A stretch of DNA of 64,000 bases from Dyella choica. Its GTDB lineage: Bacteria; Pseudomonadota; Gammaproteobacteria; Xanthomonadales; Rhodanobacteraceae. Shown piece by piece: positions 42,573-53,284 of the stretch; position 1 is the first letter of the stretch; each line of letters starts with the position of its first letter. A model generated the notes under the pieces. That model ran no database searches. It had not been told where the DNA came from and saw only the letters and a list, made by a program, of their open reading frames with translations. The translations under genes were made by a program, and so were the position numbers. The stretch is taken from contig NZ_RYYV01000001.1 of the NCBI RefSeq assembly GCF_003977665.1, positions 62,001 to 126,000 of the forward strand, in the 5' to 3' direction.

Positions 42573-43181
42573 CTACCGGGAGAGTTCGCAGATCCAGTTC
42601 ACTTCCCAGTTTCTGCCCCCATCCGGCGAAAACGATTGCTCCATCCGCGCCGCATGCGGCGAAATGTTGAGCCACATCCAGCGCACCAGCACCACGCGGC
42701 CCTGCCAGGTGATGCGGTTGTAGAACTCGCCGCGATTGCCATGGAATTCACCGACCACGGGCGCAGCCGGATCCAGTTCGCCGGTGTCGAGATCCAGGCC
42801 GTAAATGATCCATTGATGCGTTTCCGGCTTGTACATGCGCAGGGTCTGCGCCTTGAGGTGCAGCTTTTTATCGGTACTGGTGACTTCGAACTGCTCGAAG
42901 TTGGCGTTGGTGTCGAGCAGCTTGTGGTGGTTGGAAATACCGTCGTATTCCATCCAAGCGCTGGAACCCACCAGGCGCTCCGGCAGGCGGCGGACGTGCG
43001 CTTTCCAGTCGCCGATCAGGAAGTCGAAATCATGCGAGCCGTCATGCTGAGCTCCGGCCAGTACCGCCGTGAGGTTGGCCGTGCCTTGATCGGCGGCAAC
43101 CGGCAAGGCGATTCCCCATAGCCACACGACACCCATCAAAACCGTGAACAACCTTGGTGCAAGCCGTCTCAGCGCAACCAT
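42573..43181 (-). CDS. Exported DUF1579-like protein
   Basis: A 202-residue protein with a signal peptide (RLFTVLMGVVWLWGIALPVAA) and a lipocalin-like DUF1579-type core (HDFDFLIGDWKAHVRRL, WMEYDGISNHH, TLRMYKPETHQWIIYGLD). The ribosome site is AGGAG before ATG 43181. No function known. Divergent from roxA with an 86-bp gap. Confidence 0.7.
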   Translation of the reverse strand: MVALRRLAPRLFTVLMGVVWLWGIALPVAADQGTANLTAVLAGAQHDGSHDFDFLIGDWKAHVRRLPERLVGSSAWMEYDGISNHHKLLDTNANFEQFEVTSTDKKLHLKAQTLRMYKPETHQWIIYGLDLDTGELDPAAPVVGEFHGNRGEFYNRITWQGRVVLVRWMWLNISPHAARMEQSFSPDGGRNWEVNWICELSR

Positions 43182-43267
43182 GCCGTCCTCCTGTTCCGGC
43201 GCCACCCGGATGGATAGTTTGGCGGAGCTTAGCGTATCGACCGGCCGATTCCCTACAATGCCGCCCC

Positions 43268-44479
43268 ATGACGCTTTCACACACCTCCCGCAAGCCACTG
43301 CCAATCGAAGTGCATGGCTCGGCCAACCTGCCGCTGGGCATGACCTCGGCGCAGTTCCTGCGTGATTACTGGCAGAAACGGCCGCTGCTGATACGCAACG
43401 CCTTCCCCGGTTTCGAAACGCCGATCGCTCCGGAAGACCTGGCTGGCCTTGCCTGCGAAGAGGGCGCGCTATCCCGCCTCATCCAGCACGACGAAGCGCG
43501 CGAGCGCTGGAAGGTGAAAACCGGCCCCTTGAGCGAAAGCGATTTCGCCAAGACCGGCAACGCCAACTGGACCCTACTGGTGCAGGATGTGGACAAGTGG
43601 GACATGGACGTGGCGGCCTTGCTCGATCACTTCCCGTTCCTGCCGAGCTGGCGCGTCGACGATGTGATGATCTCGTATGCCGAACCCGGCGGCGGAGTAG
43701 GCGCACACGTCGACCAGTACGACGTGTTCCTGCTGCAAGGCCTGGGGCAACGGCATTGGGCGATCAGCACCGATCCGCATACGCCCAAGGCTTTCCGCAG
43801 CGACGTCGAGCTCAAGCAGCTGGCGCAATTCGAACCCACCCACGAATGGCTGCTCGAACCGGGCGACATGCTGTACCTGCCGCCCGGCATCGCCCACGAC
43901 GGGGTGGCTTTCGGCGGCCCCTGCATGACCTTTTCGGTAGGCATGCGTGCACCATCAAAGGGAGAGCTGGTCGGCGACCTGGCCGACTATCTCGCCGAGC
44001 ATCTGTCGGAAGAGCAGCGTTATGCCGACCCGGATCTGACGCCCGCCAAGCGCGCTGGTGAAATCGACAAGGCGGCGCTACAGCGCGTGCGGGCTGCCGT
44101 GCCTCTCGCGCAAGCGCTGGATGACGCCACCCTGCTCGACTGGTTCGGCCGTTTCATCACGCGCTACCGTACCGCGCAGGCACCCGTGCCTCCGGCCAAG
44201 CCGCTCAGCGAAGCGGCCCTGATCAAGCAACTACAGGGCGGTGCTGCCCTGCTGCGCCACCCCTGGTCGCGCATGGCCTGGGTACAAGCCGGCAAGCGTT
44301 GCACGCTGTACGCCAATGGCCAGGCCTATCCAGCCTCGTCGCACTTGGCCATGCGGCTTTGCGGGCAGCGCACGATCCCGCCGCCGTTTGATGGGTCGAA
44401 CGATGACATCAGCGTCCTGCTAGCCCTGATCAACGACGGCCACCTGATTGTTCGCCGTTTGCGTGGACGCAACGCATGA
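43268..44479 (+). CDS. roxA: 50S ribosomal protein L16 3-hydroxylase (JmjC, RoxA/YcfD)
   Basis: Fe(II)/2-oxoglutarate oxygenase that hydroxylates an arginine of ribosomal protein L16. 403 residues: JmjC core with the metal triad His147-Asp149 in GAHVDQYD and His210 in GIAHDGVAF; RVDDVMISYAEPGGGVG precedes it. The C-terminal winged-helix region (about 300-400) is present. ATG 43268 has little ribosome site. Coupled to the next gene by a 4-bp overlap. Confidence 0.92.
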   Translation: MTLSHTSRKPLPIEVHGSANLPLGMTSAQFLRDYWQKRPLLIRNAFPGFETPIAPEDLAGLACEEGALSRLIQHDEARERWKVKTGPLSESDFAKTGNANWTLLVQDVDKWDMDVAALLDHFPFLPSWRVDDVMISYAEPGGGVGAHVDQYDVFLLQGLGQRHWAISTDPHTPKAFRSDVELKQLAQFEPTHEWLLEPGDMLYLPPGIAHDGVAFGGPCMTFSVGMRAPSKGELVGDLADYLAEHLSEEQRYADPDLTPAKRAGEIDKAALQRVRAAVPLAQALDDATLLDWFGRFITRYRTAQAPVPPAKPLSEAALIKQLQGGAALLRHPWSRMAWVQAGKRCTLYANGQAYPASSHLAMRLCGQRTIPPPFDGSNDDISVLLALINDGHLIVRRLRGRNA

Positions 44480-44988
44480 ATACGCATCCCCCATTCCCGG
44501 ACGATGGCGCCCACGCGGTAAGCGGCCCCGAAGCCGTGGCGGCAGTGCGCCTGCAACTGCTGGCCGCGGCCCGTTACAGACTGGCGATCCAGCTGCCGAC
44601 GTTGCCGCCGTCCATCCTGAGCAGCCCCGACGAACTGGCCGAGCTGCGCCGTATCGCCATCGCCGGTCGCAACGCCGAAGTTCGCATCGTGCTTGGCGAT
44701 CCCTCAGCAGCCTTGCGCACCGGGCACCGCCTGCTCGATCTGGCCCAGCGGCTGCCCAGCGTGCTGCGCATCCGCACGTCGGCAGAGGAGGACAACGGCG
44801 CGGAGAAGGAAGCCAGCAGTTGGCTGCTCAATGACGCCGGCGGCTACCTGTTCCTACCCGACGCCGAACGGTGGGAGGGACGAGCCGCGCTGAAGGACGG
44901 AACGGGACAAGCACCCTTGCTGCTGCAATTCGAACAAATCTGGGAGCGGGCCCTGCCGGCTACCCAACTGCAGGCGCTGGGCTTGTAG
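44476..44988 (+). CDS. Conserved protein of unknown function coupled to roxA
   Basis: 170 residues, not recognised with certainty. It has a soluble mixed alpha/beta pattern: LLAAARYRLAIQLPTLPPS, SPDELAELRRIAIAGRNAEVRIVLGDP, HRLLDLAQRLPSVLRIR and GGYLFLPDAERWEG. The NAEVRIVLGD...GHRLLDLAQRLPS arrangement resembles a phospholipase D-like half domain, but no HKD motif is present. The ATGA overlap with roxA suggests cotranscription and perhaps a related role. Confidence 0.65.
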   Translation: MNTHPPFPDDGAHAVSGPEAVAAVRLQLLAAARYRLAIQLPTLPPSILSSPDELAELRRIAIAGRNAEVRIVLGDPSAALRTGHRLLDLAQRLPSVLRIRTSAEEDNGAEKEASSWLLNDAGGYLFLPDAERWEGRAALKDGTGQAPLLLQFEQIWERALPATQLQALGL

Positions 44989-45132
44989 ACCATGGGCTGA
45001 ACACCCATGCATACCCAGCGTCAGGCTTCTACCCGCCAGACGACGGCCGGAAGCGTCCAAGACCTTGTTCCGACATGCTTTGCACACAAGCTGGGGCAGC
45101 ATCAGCCGCCCCCATGGCGAGGCGTGTCGGCT

Positions 45133-45163
45133 TGCCGCGGTGCGGAATCCGCAGGCTATAATT
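45133..45163 (+). promoter_or_regulatory. Putative promoter of the suc operon
   Basis: TATAAT (45158-45163, perfect) with TTGCCG (45133-45138) at a 19-bp spacing. It lies 79 bp before the sucA start. Confidence 0.5.
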
Positions 45164-45241
45164 AACAGGATTTTTCGCCAGCGAACCCAAGGCCTACGAC
45201 AAGGCGGTTCGCTGAAGCTTCCCTTCCCTGCTGGTGGTGAC

Positions 45242-48085
45242 GTGAGCACAAACCTGATCCGCGAGTTTTTCGAATCCTCGCAACTCGCAGGCGGCAACGC
45301 CGATTATGTCGAATCGTTGTATGACGCCTGGCTAGCCGATCCGGCATCGGTGCCGGCCGAGTGGAACAGCTACTTCCAGACCTTCAGGGGCCGCGAATCG
45401 GGAGACGTCTCCCATACCGCGGCCATTGCGCGTATAGAGGCGGCGCAAAAACAGCGCCCCGGCTACGCTGCACCGGCGCCGGTCAGCGATGAGCACGCAC
45501 GCAAGCAGGCTGGCGTATTGCGCCTCCTGACGGCCTACCGTTCGCGCGGCCACCTCGCCGCCGACCTGGACCCCCTGGGCCTCACGCCGAAGACGCATGC
45601 GCCGGACCTGGACCTGGCCTTCCATGGCCTGTCCGAGGCCGATCTCGACACCGAGTTCGATTGCGGCAACTTCGCCGGCGGCGGCCAGCGCATGAAGCTG
45701 CGCGAGCTGTTCGCCCGCCTGAAGCGGGTGTACACCAGCACGATCGGCGTGGAGTTCATGCACATCTCCGATCACACCCAGCGCAACTGGATCTACAGCC
45801 GCCTTGAGCAAGCCAACGGCAGCGCCGGCCTGGACAAGGCCGGCAAACAGCGCCTGCTTGGCAGCCTGACCGGAGCCGAGGGCCTGGAACGCTACCTGCA
45901 CACCAAGTACGTCGGCCAGAAGCGCTTCTCGCTGGAAGGCGGCGACAGCCTGATCCCGATGGTCGACGACATCGTGCAGGCCGCGGGCGACAATGGCATC
46001 CGCGACGTCGTCATCGGCATGGCCCATCGCGGTCGCTTGAACGTGCTGGTGAACATCCTCGGCAAACCGCCGAAGACCCTGTTCAACGAGTTCGAAGGCA
46101 TCTTCGAACACCATGAGGACGACCCGGCCCACTCCGGCGACGTGAAGTACCACATGGGCTTCTCAGCCGATGTGCGTACCCCCAAGGGCGGCGTGCACGT
46201 GGCGCTGGCGTTCAACCCTTCGCATCTGGAAATCGTCAACCCGGTAGTGGCAGGTTCCGTGCACGCGCGCCAGGTGCGCCGCCGCGACACCGAGCGCACC
46301 AAGTCGTTCGCCGTGCTGATCCACGGCGACGCTGCCCTGGCCGGCCAGGGCGTGAACATGGAACTGTTCAACATGTCGCAGGCGCGCGGCTTCAGGATCG
46401 GCGGCACCTTGCACATCGCAGTCAACAACCAGGTGGGTTTCACCACCTCCAATCCGCAAGATGCGCGCTCCACGCTGTACTGCACCGACGTGATCAAAAT
46501 GATCAACAGCCCGGTGTTCCACGTGAACGGCGACGACCCGGAAGCGGTGATCCAGGTCACCCGCCTGGCCTATGAATTCCGCAAGACGTTCCGCAAGGAC
46601 GTGATGATCGACCTGGTGTGCTACCGCCGCCACGGCCACAACGAAGCGGACGAACCGGCTGCCACGCAGCCGGTGATGTACCAGATCATCCGCAAGCGCC
46701 CCACCACGCGCGAACTGTACGCGCAGCAGCTGGTGAAGGAAGGCCTGCTGGCCGAAGGCGACGGGCAGAAACTGGCCGAGGACTACCGCAATCGCCTCGA
46801 AACGGGCACGGCGATGACCGACCTGCACCCGTCGCTGACCAAGGACGTGGAAGTGGACTGGAGCCATTTCACCGGCGGCAAGCTGTCCACGCCCTACCCG
46901 TCGAATCTGGACAAGAACAAACTGGTCGAGCTGGCCCATCGCATCCTCTCCCTGCCGCAGGATCTGACGCTGCATTCGCGCGTTTCCAAGATCTACGACG
47001 ACCGTCGCAAGATGGCTGCCGGCGAGCAGCCGGGTGACTGGGGTTTTGCCGAAAACCTGGCCTATGCCTCGCTGATCGACGAAGGCCACAATCTGCGCCT
47101 GGTCGGCCAGGACGCTGGTCGTGGGACCTTCTTCCACCGTCATGCCGTGCTGCATGACCAGAAGGACGGCCATACCTATCTGCCGCTGGCTTCGCTGCGC
47201 CCGGATGCGGACGTCGAGGTGATCGACTCGCTGCTCAGCGAGGAGGCCGTGATGGCGTTCGAGTACGGCCATGCCACCACCGATCCGCACACGCTGCATA
47301 TCTGGGAAGCGCAATTCGGCGACTTCGCCAACGGTGCGCAGGTGGTGATCGACCAGTTCATCAGCTCCGGCGAATCCAAGTGGGATCGCCTGTGCGGCCT
47401 GGCGCTGTTCCTGCCGCACGGTTATGAGGGCCAGGGTCCGGAGCACTCCTCCGCACGTCTGGAGCGCTTCCTGCAGCTGTGCGCGCTGGACAACATGCAG
47501 GTGTGCGTGCCGACTACGCCGGCGCAGGACTTCCACATGATCCGCCGCCAGATGCTGCGCCCGGCGCGCAAGCCGCTGATCGTGATGACGCCCAAGTCGC
47601 TGCTGCGCCACAAGCTGGCCGTGTCCACCTTGGACGAACTGGCCAACGGCAGCTTCCAGTTGGTGCTGGGCGAGCATCGCGACTTGCCGGCGAAGAAGGT
47701 CAAGCGTGTGGTGCTGTGCGCGGGCAAGGTCTACTACGACTTGCTGGAAGAATCCCAGAAGCGCGGCATCACCGACGTGGCGCTGGTGCGCGTCGAACAG
47801 CTGTATCCGTTCCCGCGCCCGGAAGTCATGGCCGAGTTGGAAAAATACCCGGCCGCCAAGGAAGTGGTGTGGTGCCAGGAAGAACCGATGAACCAGGGCG
47901 CCTGGTTCCAGATCCGCCATCACCTGCAAGCCTGCGTGGGCGCCAAGCAAAGCCTCTCCTACGCCGGCCGCGCCCGTTCACCCGCACCCGCTGCCGGTCA
48001 CCTCAACGACCACGTTGCCGAACAGGCCGCGCTGGTCGAACAGGCGCTGGTCGCGCCGGTTGGTCCCGATCACTCAGCAGAATAA
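45242..48085 (+). CDS. sucA: 2-oxoglutarate dehydrogenase E1 component
   Basis: Thiamine-diphosphate-dependent decarboxylase of the 2-oxoglutarate dehydrogenase complex (TCA cycle). 947 residues from GTG 45242, which gives the family opening STNLIREFFESSQLAGGNADYVESLY (quoted as STNLIREFFESS). Domain signs: GMAHRGRLNVLVNILGKPP, RRHGHNEADEP, and the C-terminal transketolase-like PGEVYYDL-type region (GKVYYDLLEES). No ATG is suitably placed, so GTG is chosen; the ribosome site is weak. sucB follows after 80 bp that include a hairpin. Confidence 0.96.
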   Translation: MSTNLIREFFESSQLAGGNADYVESLYDAWLADPASVPAEWNSYFQTFRGRESGDVSHTAAIARIEAAQKQRPGYAAPAPVSDEHARKQAGVLRLLTAYRSRGHLAADLDPLGLTPKTHAPDLDLAFHGLSEADLDTEFDCGNFAGGGQRMKLRELFARLKRVYTSTIGVEFMHISDHTQRNWIYSRLEQANGSAGLDKAGKQRLLGSLTGAEGLERYLHTKYVGQKRFSLEGGDSLIPMVDDIVQAAGDNGIRDVVIGMAHRGRLNVLVNILGKPPKTLFNEFEGIFEHHEDDPAHSGDVKYHMGFSADVRTPKGGVHVALAFNPSHLEIVNPVVAGSVHARQVRRRDTERTKSFAVLIHGDAALAGQGVNMELFNMSQARGFRIGGTLHIAVNNQVGFTTSNPQDARSTLYCTDVIKMINSPVFHVNGDDPEAVIQVTRLAYEFRKTFRKDVMIDLVCYRRHGHNEADEPAATQPVMYQIIRKRPTTRELYAQQLVKEGLLAEGDGQKLAEDYRNRLETGTAMTDLHPSLTKDVEVDWSHFTGGKLSTPYPSNLDKNKLVELAHRILSLPQDLTLHSRVSKIYDDRRKMAAGEQPGDWGFAENLAYASLIDEGHNLRLVGQDAGRGTFFHRHAVLHDQKDGHTYLPLASLRPDADVEVIDSLLSEEAVMAFEYGHATTDPHTLHIWEAQFGDFANGAQVVIDQFISSGESKWDRLCGLALFLPHGYEGQGPEHSSARLERFLQLCALDNMQVCVPTTPAQDFHMIRRQMLRPARKPLIVMTPKSLLRHKLAVSTLDELANGSFQLVLGEHRDLPAKKVKRVVLCAGKVYYDLLEESQKRGITDVALVRVEQLYPFPRPEVMAELEKYPAAKEVVWCQEEPMNQGAWFQIRHHLQACVGAKQSLSYAGRARSPAPAAGHLNDHVAEQAALVEQALVAPVGPDHSAE

Positions 48086-48093
48086 GCCCATTT

Positions 48094-48121
48094 AAAAGTG
48101 CGGTCAGGATGACCGCTTTTT
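48094..48121 (+). terminator. Hairpin with T tract between sucA and sucB
   Basis: GCGGTC/GACCGC stem with loop AGGAT and T5, 11 bp past the sucA stop. The core GGTCAGGATGACC recurs after lpdA. It may be an attenuator or 3' processing signal rather than a full stop, since sucB follows. Confidence 0.6.
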
Positions 48122-48165
48122 GACTTTCGCGCTCATGGATGAGCGCCCAACCAAAAGGTTTAATC

Positions 48166-49359
48166 ATGTCCACCGAAGTCAAAGTCCCCGTTCTGCCCGA
48201 GTCCGTCTCCGACGCCACCATCGCCACCTGGCACAAGAAAGCCGGCGATGCCGTGAAGCGCGATGAAAACCTGGTCGACCTGGAAACCGACAAGGTCGTG
48301 CTCGAAGTGCCTGCTCCGGTCGACGGAGTCCTGAAGGAGCTGAAATTCCAGGCCGGCGACACGGTGACCAGCCAGCAGGTGATCGCGGTGATCGAGGAAG
48401 GTGCCGTGGCCGCCGCTCCCGCTCAGGCCGCTGCCGCTCCGGCGCCAGCACCCGCCGCCGCAGCCCCGCAAGCGGCCGCCAAAGGCACGGAGAATCTGTC
48501 GCCCGCCGGCCTGCGCGTCGCCACCGAAGAGAAGATCGACGTCTCCAAGGTCGCCGGCACCGGCCGTGACGGCCGCGTCACCAAGGAAGACCTGGTGAAC
48601 TACGGCAAGGGTGGTGCCCCGGCCGCCGCTGCGCCGGCCGTGGCGCCGACGCCTGGTGCCCGTCCGGAAGAACGCGTGCCGATGACGCGCATTCGCGCCC
48701 GCATCGCCGAGCGCCTGATGCAGTCGAAGAACTCGATCGCGATGCTCACCTCGTTCAACGAAGTGAACCTCGCCGAGGTCACCAAGATGCGCAAGACGCT
48801 GGGCGAACAGTTTGAAAAGGCCAATGGTGTGAAGCTCGGCTTCATGAGCTTCTTCGTGAAAGCCGCGGCCGAAGCGCTCAAGCGCCATCCGATCATCAAC
48901 GCCTCGGTCGACGGCAACGACATCATTTATCACGGCTACCAGGACATCTCCATCGCCGTGGCCACCGACAAGGGCCTGGTTACGCCGGTGCTGCGCGACG
49001 CGCAGAACATGAGCTTCGCCGAGATTGAAAAGGGCATCGCCAACTACGCCAAGAAGGCGCGCGAAGGCAAGCTGGGCCTGGATGACCTGCAGGGCGGCAC
49101 CTTCACCATCACCAACGGCGGCACGTTCGGTTCGCTGCTGTCGACACCGATCGTCAACCCGCCGCAGAGCGCCATCCTCGGCATGCACACCATCAAGGAG
49201 CGTGCGATCGTCGAGAACGGCCAGGTGATCGCTGCGCCGATGATGTACCTGGCGATCTCGTACGACCACCGCATCATCGACGGCAAGGACGCAGTGCTGT
49301 TCCTGGTCGACATCAAGAACCAGCTCGAGAACCCGCAGCGCATGCTGTTGGGCATGTAA
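48166..49359 (+). CDS. sucB: Dihydrolipoyllysine succinyltransferase (2-oxoglutarate dehydrogenase E2)
   Basis: Core acyltransferase of the complex. 397 residues: one lipoyl domain (1-80) with lipoyl Lys in [10 protein letters not shown], an Ala/Pro-rich linker, a peripheral-subunit-binding domain (about 105-140; [15 protein letters not shown]) and the catalytic domain with [12 protein letters not shown] (His/Asp) near the C-terminus. ATG 48166. The ribosome site is AAAAGGTTTAATC. Confidence 0.96.
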   Translation: MSTEVKVPVLPESVSDATIATWHKKAGDAVKRDENLVDLETDKVVLEVPAPVDGVLKELKFQAGDTVTSQQVIAVIEEGAVAAAPAQAAAAPAPAPAAAAPQAAAKGTENLSPAGLRVATEEKIDVSKVAGTGRDGRVTKEDLVNYGKGGAPAAAAPAVAPTPGARPEERVPMTRIRARIAERLMQSKNSIAMLTSFNEVNLAEVTKMRKTLGEQFEKANGVKLGFMSFFVKAAAEALKRHPIINASVDGNDIIYHGYQDISIAVATDKGLVTPVLRDAQNMSFAEIEKGIANYAKKAREGKLGLDDLQGGTFTITNGGTFGSLLSTPIVNPPQSAILGMHTIKERAIVENGQVIAAPMMYLAISYDHRIIDGKDAVLFLVDIKNQLENPQRMLLGM

Positions 49360-49365
49360 GAGCGC

Positions 49366-49390
49366 GCATGTGAGCGCCCCGCTCACATGC
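49366..49390. other. Hairpin between sucB and lpdA
   Basis: Perfect 11-bp stem (GCATGTGAGCG and its complement) with a 3-nt loop, 6 bp past the sucB stop. There is no T tract, so it is more likely an mRNA-stability or processing element than a terminator. Confidence 0.6.
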
Positions 49391-49466
49391 AAATTAAGTA
49401 CGAGGCTCTGATGGCGAGACGTGCAATACATCATACGCTCGCCATGACGGCAAAAGCTCCCCTTGA

Positions 49467-50927
<1,461 letters not shown>

Positions 50928-50930
<3 letters not shown>

Positions 50931-50946
50931 GGTCAGGATGACCTCA
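50928..50946 (+). terminator. Hairpin at the lpdA stop
   Basis: TGAGGTC/GACCTCA stem with the AGGAT loop that starts in the lpdA stop codon. No T run follows. Core sequence identical (13 bp) to the hairpin after sucA. Confidence 0.5.
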
Positions 50947-51047
50947 CCCTGGACAGCACAGGGATGTGCGACGATCCAGGGTCCGACGGCCCGCTCGTGA
51001 CAACATGGGCGGGCCGTCTGGTTTGAACCTCCCGGAATCCTCACCGC

Positions 51048-51164
51048 CGTCATTCCGGCGCAGGCCGGAATCCAGTTTCAATACGTTGTGCGAAGCACTC
51101 AAAACCGGTTTTGTGTCCTTCGGACGCGTATTTGAACTGGATTCCGGCCTACGCCGGAATGACG
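51048..51164. repeat. Second palindromic repeat type (inverted pair of ~37 bp)
   Basis: CGTCATTCCGGCG...GCCGGAATCCAG on the left (51048-51075) and its near-complement on the right (51137-51164). Similarity continues inward through TTTCAATACG and the matching right side. Each arm is itself a small hairpin (CATTCCGGC/GCCGGAATC). Not related to the CTGGGAT family. It lies in the lpdA-LOG spacer. Confidence 0.8.
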
Positions 51165-51187
51165 AACGAAAAGCGAGCCCCGTCGAT

Positions 51188-51784
51188 ATGCCCCAACCCA
51201 CAGCGCTCTGTGTCTACTGCGGCTCCCAAAGCGGCGATCACCCCATCTACGCTGAAACCGCTCACGCCTTCGGCCTGGAACTGGCACGCCGCGGCATCGC
51301 CCTGGTGTACGGCGGCGGCAAGGTCGGCTTGATGGGTACGGTTGCCAATGCGGCCCTGAACGGCGGCGGCAAGGTCATCGGGGTGATTCCGCGCCAGCTC
51401 GTCGAGCGTGAAGTGGCCCATACGGGCCTTAGCGAACTGGTGGTGGTCGATACCATGCACCAGCGCAAGACGCGAATGTATGAACTGTCCCAGGCGTTCG
51501 TCGCCCTGCCCGGCGGCTTCGGTACCATGGACGAGATGTTTGAGATGCTTACCTGGGCACAGCTTGGCCTGCATCGCTATCCGTGCGCATTTCTGGACAC
51601 GCATGGCTACTACGGCCATTTGCGTAGCATGATGAACCACATGGTCGCCGAGGGCTTCGTAGCGCAAGGCCGGCGTGACAGCGTGTGGTTCGGCGACTCG
51701 GTCAGCGAGTTATTCGATTGGATGAATCAGTATCACGTAGGCATTGCGCCACGCGGCATCGATGCATCCAGCATCAAGGCATGA
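51188..51784 (+). CDS. LOG-family protein (TIGR00730-type nucleotide phosphoribohydrolase)
   Basis: A 198-residue Rossmann-like enzyme: VYCGSQSG opening, LVYGGGKVGLMG, RKTRMYELSQAF and the catalytic PGGFGTMDEMFE motif. Members hydrolyse nucleoside 5'-monophosphates such as cytokinin ribotides or AMP; the natural substrate here is unknown. Start ATG 51188 lies 24 bp after the repeat pair. The next gene begins 11 bp after its stop. Confidence 0.9.
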   Translation: MPQPTALCVYCGSQSGDHPIYAETAHAFGLELARRGIALVYGGGKVGLMGTVANAALNGGGKVIGVIPRQLVEREVAHTGLSELVVVDTMHQRKTRMYELSQAFVALPGGFGTMDEMFEMLTWAQLGLHRYPCAFLDTHGYYGHLRSMMNHMVAEGFVAQGRRDSVWFGDSVSELFDWMNQYHVGIAPRGIDASSIKA

Positions 51785-51794
51785 GGCACCAGGC

Positions 51795-52790
51795 ATGACC
51801 ACACTTCAAGCGTTTCGCATTCACAATGACGCCAACGGTTACCGCGGTGGCATGGAAAGCATGCCTGCCGATGCACTGAGCCCGGGTGAAGTGCTGGTGA
51901 AAGTGGCCTATTCGTCGGTGAACTACAAAGACGCGCTGGCCGGCACCGGCAAAGGCAAGATCCTGCGCCAGTATCCGCTCAACGGCGGCATCGATGCGGC
52001 CGGCGTGGTGGCCGCTTCCACCGATCCGCTGTTCAAGCAGGGCGACCGGGTGTTGTGTACCGGCAGCGGTCTTTCGGAAACGCGCGATGGGGGTTATGGC
52101 GAATACATCCGCCTGCCATCGCAATGGGCCATTCCGCTGCCTGATGGATTGAGCCTGCGTGAAAGCATGATCCTGGGAACAGCCGGCTTTACGGCCGCGC
52201 TGGCGCTGCTACGCATGCAGGACAACGGTCAAACGCCAGCGCTCGGCCCCATCGCCGTGAGCGGCGCCAGCGGTGGCGTGGGCATGCTGGCCATCGACAT
52301 CTTCACGCAGGCCGGGTACCAGGTGCATGCCATCAGCGGCAAGGCCTCGCATTTCGATTTCCTGCGTAGCCTCGGTGCTGCGGACTGCATTGACCGGCAT
52401 CAATTGGCCTTCAGTGGCAAACCGATGGATTCGGCACGCTTCGGCGGTGCGCTGGACAACGTCGGCGGCGCCATGCTTGCCGGCCTGCTGCCGCTGACCG
52501 TGCCCTATGGCAACGTAGCCATCTGCGGCAACGCCGGCGGCATCGGCTTGGAAAGCACGGTCATGCCATTCATCATTCGTGGCGTCAGCCTGCTCGGTAT
52601 TGCCTCCGCCGGCACAGCCCGCACTATCCGCGAGCAGGTGTGGAGCTACCTGGCCGGCGCCTGGAAGCCTCGCCATCTGGATCGCATCGCCACCCGCGAA
52701 ATCACGCTGGAGCAGCTTCCGGAAGTATTCGAGCGCATGTTGGCAGGCGACTCGTTCGGCCGCACAATTGTGCGCGTCGGCAGTATCTGA
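51795..52790 (+). CDS. acuI: YhdH/AcuI-type acrylyl-CoA reductase
   Basis: A medium-chain dehydrogenase/reductase of 331 residues, zinc-free quinone oxidoreductase type. It has the YhdH/AcuI wording SSVNYKDALAGTGKGKI, the NADPH loop SGASGGVGMLAIDI and DNVGGAML. AcuI reduces acrylyl-CoA to propionyl-CoA, protecting against a toxic electrophile. 11 bp after the LOG gene, so probably one operon. Confidence 0.9.
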   Translation: MTTLQAFRIHNDANGYRGGMESMPADALSPGEVLVKVAYSSVNYKDALAGTGKGKILRQYPLNGGIDAAGVVAASTDPLFKQGDRVLCTGSGLSETRDGGYGEYIRLPSQWAIPLPDGLSLRESMILGTAGFTAALALLRMQDNGQTPALGPIAVSGASGGVGMLAIDIFTQAGYQVHAISGKASHFDFLRSLGAADCIDRHQLAFSGKPMDSARFGGALDNVGGAMLAGLLPLTVPYGNVAICGNAGGIGLESTVMPFIIRGVSLLGIASAGTARTIREQVWSYLAGAWKPRHLDRIATREITLEQLPEVFERMLAGDSFGRTIVRVGSI

Positions 52791-52851
52791 TGCTTGGAAG
52801 CGTCGCCACGGCGACTTAGAATTAACGAAACGACTAGGGGATTCCCACCTT

Positions 52852-53217
52852 ATGGCACGCATTTTGATCGTCGACGATTCGCCGTCGCAGCTTCTCGGTA
52901 TCAAGCGCATCGTCGAGAAGCTCGGCCATGAAACGCTGACCGCCGAAGACGGTGCTGCGGGTGTGACCGTGGCCAAGCAGGAGAAGCCGGCCCTGATCCT
53001 GATGGACGTGGTGATGCCAAACCTCAATGGCTTCCAGGCTACGCGCACCATCAGCAAGGATCCGGAAACCGCGCATATTCCGATCGTGCTGGTCACCACC
53101 AAGGATCAGGAAACCGACAAGGTGTGGGGCATGCGCCAGGGCGCGAAAGCCTATGTCACCAAGCCGATCAAGGAAGAAGAACTGGTGGCGGTGCTGAAAG
53201 AACTGCTGCCGACCTGA
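52852..53217 (+). CDS. Single-domain response regulator (PilH/PilG-like)
   Basis: A 121-residue CheY-type receiver without output domain: acidic pocket DD at 8-9, phosphoacceptor Asp52 in LILMDVVMPNLNGF, and Lys in VTKPIKEEEL. It most resembles PilH-type receivers of type IV pilus control, but no pil genes are beside it. ATG 52852. Followed by a strong terminator. Confidence 0.85.
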   Translation: MARILIVDDSPSQLLGIKRIVEKLGHETLTAEDGAAGVTVAKQEKPALILMDVVMPNLNGFQATRTISKDPETAHIPIVLVTTKDQETDKVWGMRQGAKAYVTKPIKEEELVAVLKELLPT

Positions 53218-53238
53218 TCTTCCGACTCGGTAAAAAGC

Positions 53239-53264
53239 AACGGCGCCGCACGGGCGCCGTTTTC
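53239..53264 (+). terminator. Terminator of the receiver gene
   Basis: AACGGCGCC/GGCGCCGTT stem with 5-nt loop and T tract, 21 bp after the stop. Confidence 0.85.
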
Positions 53265-53284
53265 GTTTCGGCCTCACAGGCCCG

